A program made the position numbers and the translations under genes. A stretch of 64,000 nucleotides of DNA from Cecembia calidifontis (GTDB lineage: Bacteria > Bacteroidota > Bacteroidia > Cytophagales > Cyclobacteriaceae): positions 1,488,001 through 1,552,000 of the forward strand of contig NZ_SGXG01000001.1 of assembly GCF_004216715.1 (NCBI RefSeq). The letters are read 5' to 3'. The notes beneath the pieces are model-generated. The model ran no database searches and had not been told where the DNA came from. It saw only the letters and a program-made list of their open reading frames with translations. Shown here in pieces: positions 36,434-44,947 of this stretch. The number at the start of each line of letters is the position of its first letter. Position 1 is the stretch's first letter.

Positions 36434-37861
36434 GGGACTATGACACAAACTGTGTAAGTTGGTTTCACTACTTACGAAGTTAAAGTTAAACCTCGAAATT
36501 CTCTGTGTGATTTAGAAGAAATCGCACAGGGAATTTGAGGAACCCGCGGTAGGCGCCCCCCGGTCTGTGTGTGGACAATTTCTTACCTTTATAACACACA
36601 GATTACAAAAATGAAAAAAGAAGATCTCCTAAATGATGACTTCCTCAAGCAGTTCAGGACTGCCGGGGAGCTTAATTCCTTCCTTCAACAGCTTCAGAAA
36701 AGAGCCGTTGAGAAAATGCTTGAAGGCGAGCTGGATGCCCATCTTGGCTATGAAAAGCATCAGAATTCCGATAATCCCAATTCAAGGAACGGCTATTCCA
36801 CCAAAACAATAAAAAACACATTTGGGGAAGCTGAAATCAAAGTTCCAAGAGACAGGGAGGGTAGCTTTGAGCCTGCTCTCGTGCCCAAACGCAGAAGCAT
36901 GGCGGAGGGCGTTGAAAACGTGATCATATCCATGTATGCCAAGGGAATGTCAAACCAGGACATCGAAGAGCAGATCCGCGAGCTTTATGACATCAATGTA
37001 TCCACTTCCACCATCTCAAGGGTTACCGGTGCCGTAGCGGAGGATATTGTTGCATGGAGAAACAGGCCGCTTGACCCTGTATACCTGATCGTTTGGATGG
37101 ACGGTATATCCTTCAAAGTCAGGGAGAACTCCAAAGTGGTCAACAAGACCGTTTACATTGCCGTTGGCCTCAGAACTAACGGCCTTAAAGAGATCCTAGG
37201 CCTTTGGCTTGGCAAGAATGAATCTTCGGCTTTCTGGATGGGGGTACTTACTGATCTGAAAGCCAGAGGGGTTGAAGATATTCTCATAACGGCAACTGAC
37301 AACCTGAACGGGTTTACTGATACGATAAAAGCTTCATTCCCCCAATCAGTCACTCAGATATGTGTCGTCCACCAGATCAGAAACGCATGTAGATATGTCG
37401 CATGGAAAGACCGCAGGGCGTTTACAAGGGATATGAAGGAAATTTATACCGCCCCTACAAAAGATGCTGCTTGGGCTGCCCTGAACGATTTTGCCAAAAA
37501 ATGGGAATCCAAATACGCTTATGCCATCAAAAGCTGGAGGGACAACTGGGATGAACTCACCGTTTTCTTCGATTACCCGGCTGAAATCCGTAAAATCATC
37601 TATACCACCAACCTGATTGAAAATCTCAATGGAAAGATCAGAAAATACACCAAAAACAAGCTCTCTTTCCCGACAGATGATGCCGTAATGAAGTCTGTTT
37701 TTCTCGCTGCAAGAGAAGCATCGAAAAAATGGACTATGCCTATCAGAGACTGGGGAGCTATTCTTAACAGTTTCCTGCTTATATTTGGTGATAGGGTCAG
37801 GCTTCTTGATACCTGACCATAAAACCATAATTTGAAGTTTACACACTTATCGGGATAGTGT
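36434..37861 (+). mobile_element. IS256-family insertion sequence inside an IS4-family element
   Basis: Flanked by the 9-bp repeat CCGCTACAA at 36425-36433 and 37862-37870. Ends are imperfect inverted repeats, best in CTATGACACAAACTGTGTAA against CTATCCCGATAAGTGTGTAA. 1428 bp, one transposase. The leader region holds GC-rich hairpin sequence near 36495-36570. Confidence 0.87.
36611..37816 (+). CDS. IS256-family transposase
   Basis: About 401 residues from the ATG at 36611 (MKKEDLLNDDFLKQFRTAGE). The MULE-type DDE core shows the first Asp in VYLIVWMDGISFKVREN, the second in DILITATDNLNGFTDTI, and the Glu in TTNLIENLNGKIRKYTKNK. Typical of IS256 transposases in length and order. Frame intact. 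Confidence 0.95.
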   Translation: MKKEDLLNDDFLKQFRTAGELNSFLQQLQKRAVEKMLEGELDAHLGYEKHQNSDNPNSRNGYSTKTIKNTFGEAEIKVPRDREGSFEPALVPKRRSMAEGVENVIISMYAKGMSNQDIEEQIRELYDINVSTSTISRVTGAVAEDIVAWRNRPLDPVYLIVWMDGISFKVRENSKVVNKTVYIAVGLRTNGLKEILGLWLGKNESSAFWMGVLTDLKARGVEDILITATDNLNGFTDTIKASFPQSVTQICVVHQIRNACRYVAWKDRRAFTRDMKEIYTAPTKDAAWAALNDFAKKWESKYAYAIKSWRDNWDELTVFFDYPAEIRKIIYTTNLIENLNGKIRKYTKNKLSFPTDDAVMKSVFLAAREASKKWTMPIRDWGAILNSFLLIFGDRVRLLDT

Positions 37862-38338
37862 CCGCTACAATAGCAGGGATCTATAAGTACAGATGGCAAA
37901 TTGAACTTCTGTTTAAAAAACTGAAGCAAAACTTCCCTCTCAAATATTTTCTAGGGGACAACCAGAATGCGATTGAAATACAAATTTGGTGTTCGCTTAT
38001 CTCTCTTCTCCTGATGGAGGTTGTCCGAAAGAACATTAAAAGAAAGTGGGCATTCTCAAATATGGTAGCTTTAGTCAGGTTTCATATGGTAAGCTATGTC
38101 CATCTAATCAACTTCCTCAACGATCCCGAAAAAGAATTAAAAGAAAGCATCAAAAATCAAGGTCAAACCTCATTATTCCCAACGTAGGGGCTTACTTTTC
38201 ATTCTGATCAGAAAAAGTACTTATATTTATTCCATTCAAATGTTTTTCACTAAAGGCCAACTTTAGTCGGACACTAGTGATTTTTAATAATGGCAAAACA
38301 ATTTTATTCTTAGGATATTTTTGTTTAAGGAGAAAATA

Positions 38339-38367
38339 GGGATTAGTTATAAACCTTAACTAATCCC
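38339..38367 (-). terminator. Hairpin after the 38375 peptide gene
   Basis: GGGATTAGTT and AACTAATCCC form a 10-bp stem around a 9-base A/C loop. It lies 7 bp past the peptide stop on the minus strand, before the lipoprotein gene (now separated by an IS). It probably acts as an attenuator rather than a full stop, since the lipoprotein gene has no obvious own promoter. Confidence 0.7.
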
Positions 38368-38374
38368 TCATTTA

Positions 38375-38599
38375 TCATGAACATCCAGTTGCAACACAGC
38401 TAATTGCTCCTCCATTACCTGAGCATTCAAGAGAAGCATCATTTGCGTTTGGACATGGACCAGAACCTGAGGTTTGCGTTCCATTTCCACATGTAGTTGT
38501 ATGGGAACAATCCGTCGCTCCCATTATTGTTTTCATCTGACTTCTTTCCAATACTTCATCAGAAGTAAGTCTTAACATTTCTAAGCTTAAACTTTTCAT
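38375..38599 (-). CDS. Double-glycine Cys-rich peptide precursor (6 Cys, GA leader end)
   Basis: 74 residues. The leader MKSLSLEMLRLTSDEVLERS, then QMKTIMGA, is the island's shared leader, but it ends in Gly-Ala instead of Gly-Gly, still cleavable by many C39 proteases. The core of 46 residues starts TDCSHTTTCGNG and ends GGAISCVATGCS; six Cys, rich in Gly, Ser, Thr, Asn and nearly free of basic residues. The DNA before the ATG carries the conserved structured element. Its partner lipoprotein is 34285-35430. Product probably exported by the island's ABC exporter; function unknown. Confidence 0.85.
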   Translation of the reverse strand: MKSLSLEMLRLTSDEVLERSQMKTIMGATDCSHTTTCGNGTQTSGSGPCPNANDASLECSGNGGAISCVATGCS

Positions 38600-38631
38600 G
38601 ATTTTTAGATTTTATTAAATATTACTTTCCT

Positions 38632-38684
38632 CGGACATTAAAGTCACCCGAAGTCTGTGACCATTCATCGCGTTTGAATATTTT
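38632..38684 (-). promoter_or_regulatory. Conserved structured element before a peptide gene (38375 copy)
   Basis: On the minus strand: ATTCA..TGAAT hairpin with loop AACGCGA, then GTCAC..GTGAC hairpin with loop AGACTTCGG. The element is followed by TTTAATGTCCGAGG and the peptide leader region. Compared with the other copies the inner stem base pair is C-G instead of G-C (a compensatory change). Not part of an ORF. Confidence 0.75.
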
Positions 38685-38734
38685 ATGGTCAACAATTGCT
38701 GCATTTTTTTAAAAGATTCACTTCATTTAAGGAA

Positions 38735-39871
38735 TTAAATGTCAATAACTATAAACCCAAGCTCATCATCTATATTTTGAAACACCCAAAGTTTCCCACC
38801 TTGGATAAAATACTTTACATATTCAGTAGTTAATTCCTCAATGAGTAATTCACTGGTTAAGTTGAAATTCTGATCAAATAATGATAAAAACACCTTTACT
38901 TCCTTTATGTCCGGCAAAAGGGAGTTATCCTTAGACTTCTTATCAGAAAATGATCTTTGGGCAGATAAACGTAAATATCTTTTATTTACATTATCCCAAA
39001 CCGGAGGACCAAATATGACTTGTTCCAGTAATGATTGGTAAGTTTTGCCCAGCTCAGAATGTGTAGAAAGTGGCTTAAGAAGATGTCTTTCAGCTTTTTT
39101 TTGTGTAAGCTTTGGTTGATAATTTACCTTCCTAATAAAATTTCCTTTATTGTCAAAAAGAAACAATTCATTGGAGAATTGATGACTTACAATTACCAAT
39201 TCATTTTCTTCACCAATATAAACAATCGGATCTAAGTAAGTGTAAGCTGCTGGATCGTCAATAGCTAATACAAAATTACCGTATGAATTTTCTTGTTCTA
39301 TATCAAACTGGCTTACCCTATTATTTCCCACATCTAAAACATTTAGGAAAACCTGTCTTGATGAATAATCAAAACTCAGTCCGAAAACTTTTATATTTTC
39401 AGTACCGACTGCAATTTCAATCAGTGGGGTATTTTCAAAAGGCAATCCAGATGAATCAATGGCAAAGTTCCAATTTACCCGTTGTATTAAATTTCCTTTC
39501 TTATCCATCAAAATGGAATTACCAAAAGATTGCAGAAAAAATATATTCTGATCCACTAAGTTCAGCTTATTAACAAACTCTCCAGTCCCATTTGGACCTT
39601 CTTTTTCTAAAATATAGCTTTTATTAAATGCTAGTTTTCTAAGGTCTATTTCGTCTATTGAATGCTCATAACTATTGTACAAATACAATATTTCACCGTT
39701 CAAATTGACATCTGAAATCAATAAATAATATCCAAGATCAAGTAATTTACCTTTTGAATCAATGGTTACGGTTTCCGCATTGTAATTCTGAACACGGCTT
39801 ATTTGATCTTTTGGGCCTTGTTTACAACAAATTAATACTGTAGACAACAGCAAAAGCATGGTGTTTCTCAT
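38735..39871 (-). CDS. DUF4221-type lipoprotein
   Basis: 378 residues. The signal ends in the lipobox TVLICCKQG (Cys about 16). The family mark LEKEGPNGTGEFVNKLNLVD is at about 90, like the 60143 protein (FDKEGPNGTGAYIGTVNVQN). Several propeller-like repeated strands follow, with a conserved end (KLWVFQNIDDELGFIVIDI). DUF4221 proteins occur almost only in this bacterial group and have no known function. Before IS insertions it stood downstream of the 41346 peptide gene, separated by an inverted repeat. Confidence 0.8.
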   Translation of the reverse strand: MRNTMLLLLSTVLICCKQGPKDQISRVQNYNAETVTIDSKGKLLDLGYYLLISDVNLNGEILYLYNSYEHSIDEIDLRKLAFNKSYILEKEGPNGTGEFVNKLNLVDQNIFFLQSFGNSILMDKKGNLIQRVNWNFAIDSSGLPFENTPLIEIAVGTENIKVFGLSFDYSSRQVFLNVLDVGNNRVSQFDIEQENSYGNFVLAIDDPAAYTYLDPIVYIGEENELVIVSHQFSNELFLFDNKGNFIRKVNYQPKLTQKKAERHLLKPLSTHSELGKTYQSLLEQVIFGPPVWDNVNKRYLRLSAQRSFSDKKSKDNSLLPDIKEVKVFLSLFDQNFNLTSELLIEELTTEYVKYFIQGGKLWVFQNIDDELGFIVIDI

Positions 39872-39891
39872 ATTTCATGTATTAAACAAGC

Positions 39892-39915
39892 AGTACTGAG
39901 CATTAGCTCAGTACT
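39892..39915 (-). terminator. Inverted repeat between the 41346 peptide gene and the DUF4221 gene
   Basis: AGTACTGAGC, loop ATTA, GCTCAGTACT: a perfect 10-bp stem. T-runs lie on both sides, so either strand could end here. The IS4 at 39935 now separates it from the peptide gene. Confidence 0.75.
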
Positions 39916-39934
39916 CTTTTTCTGATTCTTGAAT

Positions 39935-41327
39935 TAATGCCGTTAAGTTAAGGAATGTGATTAAATAGATTTGTAATTCATTGAGTATTTCAGTTTAGCT
40001 CTGAATTTCCGCTTGAATACCTGGTTTCTTCTTGAATATTCTATTTTGGAAGCGATTTTATTTACATATTTCTGGATAATCTCCTCTAATTCACCACTTA
40101 AATCTGTGATTTTCAGAATCAGGGATTTTGTTTTTGACAGTGCATAAGTTTTATTGATTATCAAGGTCCTTGCTGACTTTGATGTCCGTCCTGTTTTGGT
40201 CTTTGGCTCCACATCATAGCAAAGAATATTGCAGAGTGATATGATCAGGGTCTTGGCATAGAAGTCCTGCTGGACCGCCCATGCTGTTTTGCCGGAAAAA
40301 TCAGATACTTCAAGTCTTGATTTGATCAGTTTATATGCTTCTTCTATTCCCCATCTCTGTTTGTACAGGTTTATTAGAGAGGAAGCTGTATATTTTTTCC
40401 TGTCCAGCAGCGAAGTTGCATATATTGATATCTTACCCTTCTTATTCTTTTTCTTGATCAGTCTTACGGTCATGGTTTGGGATAACGAGGGATACTTTTC
40501 AAGCAGCCAACCGTATTTTGGAGGGAGTATTAATGTATATTCCGCATCAGTGGAACTGCTCAGGGAAAAATCCTCGACACAATTCCACCAATTGTCCTTC
40601 ATCCTAAAAAGAAAATCGGCCCCCTTTCCTTTCAGCTCGAAAAAAAGTCTCAGTGATGCATAATACCTGTCGCACACAAGAAGATCCCCTTCTTTAATAT
40701 GTCCAAGATGGGCATGACATAGGGTGGCTTCGGAAGTGGTGTAGCTTTCCATACCGGCATCCAGTACTAGGCCGTTGTAAACATCATACAGGTAAGATAT
40801 CCTGCTCATGTAATGTCCTGCATCCGCATTGGGCCCAAAACCATGATAGCTGAACTTCTCTGACATGGAGGGATGATCTGGGAGTTCAAGCGTTGAACCA
40901 TCAACAGAAAGCACCCTATGACCCTTCCATTTCTTGAACTTTGCATGTTCGTAAAAAAGACTGCAGATCAAACTGTTAAGCTTTTTGAAAACTGTATAGC
41001 ACAGTTTTTTCCTGGCCTGGGTAAATGCACTTTTAGTGGGCGATAAGAAAGATTCCCCAAAAAACTCTTCAAGGCAGATATTAAGTCCTTTGTTGCTCTT
41101 TGACAAAATAAAAAGCACAAGAACTTCAAAAGAAAAGAAACGGTCACGAAGAAAATCTTTCACCGAAGTCCTACTTTCGATGATAAATTTTTCATAACTT
41201 AGTTTTAACTTGAATTCATTTACAATTAAAGTTTTAAGGCTTCCAGCACTCCCTGCTTTCGGAAGCCTTATTTTATACCTCTAATATAATGAATTTCACT
41301 CAAATAACCACTAACTAAACGGCATTA
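39935..41327 (-). mobile_element. IS4-family insertion sequence
   Basis: 1393 bp with terminal inverted repeats TAATGCCGTT at both ends (further matching TAAGTTAAGG/TTAGTTAGTG), and a 10-bp target duplication ATTCTTGAAT at 39925-39934 and 41328-41337. It separates the 41346 peptide gene from its attenuator and DUF4221 partner. Confidence 0.9.
39961..41163 (-). CDS. IS4-family transposase
   Basis: 400 residues, from a GTG at 41163 (KDFLRDRFFSFEVLVLFIL). Core marks: HRVLSVDGSTLELPDHPS, DLLVCDRYYASLRLFFEL, and the YREK block LYKQRWGIEEAYKLIKSRLE, Y-(2)-R-(3)-E-(6)-K. It belongs to a different IS4 group from the elements at 2222 and 35454. Frame intact. Confidence 0.93.
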   Translation of the reverse strand: MKDFLRDRFFSFEVLVLFILSKSNKGLNICLEEFFGESFLSPTKSAFTQARKKLCYTVFKKLNSLICSLFYEHAKFKKWKGHRVLSVDGSTLELPDHPSMSEKFSYHGFGPNADAGHYMSRISYLYDVYNGLVLDAGMESYTTSEATLCHAHLGHIKEGDLLVCDRYYASLRLFFELKGKGADFLFRMKDNWWNCVEDFSLSSSTDAEYTLILPPKYGWLLEKYPSLSQTMTVRLIKKKNKKGKISIYATSLLDRKKYTASSLINLYKQRWGIEEAYKLIKSRLEVSDFSGKTAWAVQQDFYAKTLIISLCNILCYDVEPKTKTGRTSKSARTLIINKTYALSKTKSLILKITDLSGELEEIIQKYVNKIASKIEYSRRNQVFKRKFRAKLKYSMNYKSI

Positions 41328-41345
41328 ATTCTTGAATCATAATTA

Positions 41346-41546
41346 TTAGATACACCCGCGCCTCACACATTGATCATTTCCTGCCGAATTACAATAATCG
41401 TGAGCGCTGCAGCACCGAAGTGTTGGTGAGCAGACAGAATGACTACAATTACCAGTGCCATACCCCCCAGTAATCTTCTTCATTTGACTTCTTTCCAATA
41501 CTTCATCAGAAGTAAGTCTTAACATTTCTAAGCTTAACTTTTTCAT
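41346..41546 (-). CDS. Double-glycine Cys-rich peptide precursor (7 Cys)
   Basis: 66 residues. Leader MKKLSLEMLRLTSDEVLERS then QMKKITGG (28 residues); core of 38 residues starting YGTGNCSHSVCSP, with a Cys-Cys pair (RCCSAHDYC) and ending DQCVRRGCI; seven Cys in all. An odd number leaves one free thiol unless it pairs in a dimer. The DNA before the ATG carries the conserved element (41579-41631). Partner lipoprotein by position: DUF4221 at 38735-39871. Confidence 0.87.
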   Translation of the reverse strand: MKKLSLEMLRLTSDEVLERSQMKKITGGYGTGNCSHSVCSPTLRCCSAHDYCNSAGNDQCVRRGCI

Positions 41547-41578
41547 GATTTTTAGATTTTATTAAATATTACTTTCTT

Positions 41579-41631
41579 CGGACATTAAAGTCACCCGAAG
41601 CATCTGACCATTCATCGCGATTGAATATTTT
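41579..41631 (-). promoter_or_regulatory. Conserved structured element before a peptide gene (41346 copy)
   Basis: Minus strand: ATTCA..TGAAT stem with loop ATCGCGA, then GGTCA..TGAC stem with loop ending CTTCGG. The IS1380 insertion at 41632 lies at the 5' edge of this element; the neighbouring gene once ended inside it (its native stop TGA is in CGCGATGAAT). Confidence 0.72.
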
Positions 41632-43296
41632 CCTTAAATCCGCAGGGCGGATTTAAAAAAAGCCGAAAAAGTGGCTGAATTTATTCAATTCAGGCTTTTC
41701 CGGCTCGTTTTTTTTTCACTTATTTAGGTGTTACCACACATCCTTGATAAGCGGTATGAAAATTACGAATTCGACAGAAAAAATCACACCTTTCGGAGGT
41801 TTTAATTTTGTTTTTAACTCTTTCAAAAATTCTGGTCTCCCAGAACTCATTGATAATCAATTGGGGGTTAGAGCCTTAAGGGGAGGGTTTTCATACAGTG
41901 ACATTTTCGCCAATCATATGGCTATTTTCTTTAATGGTGGCGACTGTACTGAAGATATCAATGTTCACTTGAGAGACGCACTTGAACAGGTCCCTTCATT
42001 TTCAGTATGCAGTGCCGATACAATTCTGAGAGGTATCAAAGAGCTTGCTGTTGATACAGAACTCTTTATAAATCCGTCCAGTGGAGTAAGCCATGAATTT
42101 AATATCAATGGAAAACTCAACAGCTTGTTGTTAAAATCAGCTTGTAAGACCGGATTACTCAAGTCAGGTGTTGCTTACGACCTCGATTATGACAACACCG
42201 TCATTCCAACTGAAAAGTACGATTCAAAAAAGACATATAAACACGTCTATGGATATCAGCCAGGTGTAGCTTCCATAGCACATCCTGAATTTTCACAGGC
42301 CATTCCTGTGTACGTAGAGGGCAGAAATGGCAACAGTCAGGCCAAATATTTGCAGGCTGATACACTTACACGCATGTTTGGGCAGCTTACCAATGAAAAT
42401 ATCCGTATCGGAAGGTTCAGAGCCGATTCAGCATCCTATCAGGAAGAAGTTCTCCGCACACTGGAAGCACATACCGAAAGCTTTTATATACGGGCAAACA
42501 GATGTGCCAAACTGGATAATATCCTTGGAAGTATAGCCCCTGAGAAGTGGCAGAAAATACGTTTGGGTGTACAGGAAATGGAAGTTACTGACCTATCCGA
42601 CTACAAACCTTTCGGTAAAGACAGGTCTTACAGGCTGGTCATTACCAGAATCAGGCGTAAAGACGGGCAGGCAGATGTGTTTAGTGGAGATGCATTTACT
42701 TACAGGGCTATTCTGACCAATGAACATACATCGTCCAATGAAGCTGTTGTAAGGTTTTATAACGCCCGGGGTGCAAGCGAACGCTTGTTTGATGTACTCA
42801 ACAATGACTTTGGCTGGTCTAAGTTGCCCTGTTCGTTCCTTGCAGAGAATACCTCCTTTATGCTTATGACGGCTATGTATGCCAATTTTTACACCTATAT
42901 CATTGGAGAGTATTCCAGAAAAGTTGATTGGCTTAAGCCTACCGACAGGCTCAAGAAGTTTATCTTCAGATTTATCACTGTTTCAGCCAAGTGGATAAGA
43001 ACGGGAAGAAGAGAAGTGCTCAAACTGTTCACGAGTAAGGATTACAAGCCGATTTTGAACTAAATTCAGATAAAAACCCCTCAGGAGCTCAAAAAATAAA
43101 GATTTACAGGGAAGAGGTATGCCTTTTCCATTAAAATTGAGGAAAAAAACCGTCCATTTTATCCTCAAACCTAAAATCCATTGTCTCAAAACTATGAACA
43201 CTCTTCAATCAAAGGGAAGAAATTCCCGAACTAGACCAAAAATGAACACAAACAAGCAGATTCAAATCTCCAAACTAAAATCCTGCGGATTTTAGG
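41632..43296 (+). mobile_element. IS1380-family insertion sequence
   Basis: 1665 bp. Terminal inverted repeats CCTTAAATCCGCAGG (left) and CCTAAAATCCGCAGG read from the right. Target duplication ATTTT at 41627-41631 and 43297-43301. It separates the glycosyltransferase-like gene from the conserved element and peptide gene below it and changes the last residues of the former. Confidence 0.9.
41756..43063 (+). CDS. IS1380-family transposase
   Basis: 435 residues from the ATG at 41756 (MKITNSTEKITPFGGFNFVF). IS1380 marks: SYSDIFANHMAIFFNGGDCT, the Asp in SGVAYDLDYDNTVIPTE, the Asp in IRIGRFRADSASYQEEVL, and the Glu region NARGASERLFDVLNNDFG. Frame intact. A TTG four codons upstream is less likely. 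Confidence 0.94.
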   Translation: MKITNSTEKITPFGGFNFVFNSFKNSGLPELIDNQLGVRALRGGFSYSDIFANHMAIFFNGGDCTEDINVHLRDALEQVPSFSVCSADTILRGIKELAVDTELFINPSSGVSHEFNINGKLNSLLLKSACKTGLLKSGVAYDLDYDNTVIPTEKYDSKKTYKHVYGYQPGVASIAHPEFSQAIPVYVEGRNGNSQAKYLQADTLTRMFGQLTNENIRIGRFRADSASYQEEVLRTLEAHTESFYIRANRCAKLDNILGSIAPEKWQKIRLGVQEMEVTDLSDYKPFGKDRSYRLVITRIRRKDGQADVFSGDAFTYRAILTNEHTSSNEAVVRFYNARGASERLFDVLNNDFGWSKLPCSFLAENTSFMLMTAMYANFYTYIIGEYSRKVDWLKPTDRLKKFIFRFITVSAKWIRTGRREVLKLFTSKDYKPILN

Positions 43297-44946
43297 ATTT
43301 TTATAAGTTTTTAGATCGCCTTTATTAACTTTTAAGATAAGTACCCCACTGTATGCGAGAAATCTTATAGCTTCTTCCAAATAAACCAATAGCTTTTGTT
43401 TATTTACATTTTCGAAGAATCTATCTGCTTGAAATAGGATCTCTGAAAAAGCCAAATAACTCTCTTTTGATAGCAGTGAGAAAACATAAGTCTCTACGGG
43501 GTTCAACAAATATTCTATAACTTCCCCATGAAGCTTATCAGGTAACAATAAGGTCTGGTAATAATAAGGTTCAGCTGTCAAATTGTTTTCGATGTTATTG
43601 TGCTTTAATCGGGTAAACAATACATGATTTTGAGACCAGTCCCATTGGGATTCTATGGTCATTGTCAGTGGGGATAATTTCAACCTTACCTTTTCTCTCC
43701 ATAGATCATCTGAAAAAGCCATGTCCGCATTGTCAATAGCATTTTGTTCATTCTCGCAAATAAGACCGTCATGTGGCATGGAACGGATCAATCTTATCTT
43801 TTCATTTTCAAATTCAAACACATCTTTCAAAACCGCCGTTGATCTGTTGTCCGGTTCCTTTTCCATAAGCTCCAGTGCTTGTAATATGGAAATCTCACTC
43901 GCATTCATTGAGTTATTTTCAGGATTAAGGACCAAGGAAGCGAGTTGCCAAGTTCTTTGGAATTTTTCCTCTTCAGATTTGATGTTGTATTTTATCGAAT
44001 AGCTAGATTTATGAGGTTGGGAATAAAAGGCCAGTTCTTGGGCTTGGTTTTCCTTTTCACCTATCGCCTTAGTTTCAAATAGACTTAGAATGCGGTAATA
44101 ATACTCCGGATAATCAACTCTAAGCCTATGAGCCATTTGTTCGCAAACCCATCCATTTTTTTTAAAACTACCCATTGCGTGTATGTAGGGGCAATTTTTC
44201 GGCAGATAATGGAAGTCGGCATACCCGTCAAAGGCAGGGTCTAAAGAAGGTGGCAGATAGTATCGGATTGGAATTTCTAATTCCTGACTCAATCTGTAAA
44301 ATATAAATTGCTCGACAACAGCATTGAAGTTTGAAATCAAAGTATCAGGCAATTGGTTAATTTTAGTTTTATTTAAATCTACGAAGGCTCTTACGTTTTC
44401 AAAATACAGTTTAAAAAAGCCGAAATGCTGTCCTCCTATAATCCCCGCATTTGACCCATTTAAGGTTTTATCTTGATTGTAATGAGTAGAAAAAAAAGAA
44501 GGCACAAAGTCAAAAGTATTTTCAACCAAATCAACCAATTCCTTATAATAGTCAAATCCCTGTTCTATATTTTGTGCAATTAACTGACCCGAAAAGAGAT
44601 GATCCGGTAAAGGCTTAAAAATATATACATCCCCGTCAACATTCAGGAAAGGCTCCTCATGAAGGGTATAGGAGTATATTTTTTTCATTACCCACAAGCC
44701 GGAGACATCAACAAAGTCCAGATCATCCAGTTCAATTCTTACTTTCTTGTAAGGCAATTTCAGTTGGTCAATCAGTAAATCCTTTCCTTTATGGTCTGTG
44801 ATCAATTCTATATTGTCGTAAAATTTGTGTAGTTGTAAGCAGCTCAATGCCCAACTGATTACATGGTACTGTGCACTGCACCATCCAAAGCTGTCCTTGA
44901 AAGGATCCTTACCTTCATCTATCCAAAATGTGTGTACAATTTTCAT
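43231..44946 (-). CDS. Glycosyltransferase-like protein (DUF6734 type) with IS-derived C-terminus
   Basis: 571 residues. The first ~310 resemble the DUF6734/GT-A-like proteins: MKIVHTFWIDEGKDPFKDSF, GWCSAQYHVISWALSCLQLH, and a DxD motif in PFLNVDGDVYIF (about 100). The C-terminal part has a helical segment (LLNPVETYVFSLLSKESYLA then LVYLEEAIRFLAYSGVLILK) that looks like the PqqD/RRE winged helix, but this is weak. The native end was KTYKNIQSR; the IS1380 replaced the last five codons with about 20 IS-encoded residues (to CSFLV). It is one base past the HlyD-type gene and is in the same operon as the exporter. Confidence 0.68.
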   Translation of the reverse strand: MKIVHTFWIDEGKDPFKDSFGWCSAQYHVISWALSCLQLHKFYDNIELITDHKGKDLLIDQLKLPYKKVRIELDDLDFVDVSGLWVMKKIYSYTLHEEPFLNVDGDVYIFKPLPDHLFSGQLIAQNIEQGFDYYKELVDLVENTFDFVPSFFSTHYNQDKTLNGSNAGIIGGQHFGFFKLYFENVRAFVDLNKTKINQLPDTLISNFNAVVEQFIFYRLSQELEIPIRYYLPPSLDPAFDGYADFHYLPKNCPYIHAMGSFKKNGWVCEQMAHRLRVDYPEYYYRILSLFETKAIGEKENQAQELAFYSQPHKSSYSIKYNIKSEEEKFQRTWQLASLVLNPENNSMNASEISILQALELMEKEPDNRSTAVLKDVFEFENEKIRLIRSMPHDGLICENEQNAIDNADMAFSDDLWREKVRLKLSPLTMTIESQWDWSQNHVLFTRLKHNNIENNLTAEPYYYQTLLLPDKLHGEVIEYLLNPVETYVFSLLSKESYLAFSEILFQADRFFENVNKQKLLVYLEEAIRFLAYSGVLILKVNKGDLKTYKNPKIRRILVWRFESACLCSFLV

Positions 44947-44947
44947 C

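Larger units (their letters stand above)
35545..38187 (+). pseudogene. IS4-family transposase, split by IS256
   Basis: 5' part 35545-36433 (ATG at 35545, MGKNTHFFGQPIFSQVLS) carries catalytic Asp regions KLFIVDSTVISLF and SYIVMDKGYTDYLQ. It resumes at 37871-38187 with the YREK block (IYKYRWQIELLFKKLKQNF). The two parts join in frame once the IS256 and one copy of the 9-bp repeat CCGCTACAA are removed. A stop inside the IS256 ends the broken protein about 16 residues into foreign sequence (DYDTNCVSWFHYLRS). Confidence 0.9.
35454..38271 (+). mobile_element. IS4-family insertion sequence, itself interrupted by an IS256-family element
   Basis: Outer ends TCCGAGAAACG and, at the right, AGTCGGA; an 8-bp palindromic repeat CACTAGTG lies at 35446-35453 and 38272-38279 and is the likely target duplication, although its palindromic form leaves the exact edges open by a few bases. 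The transposase gene is split by the IS256 at 36434-37861. The element lies between a peptide gene and its lipoprotein. Confidence 0.8.
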
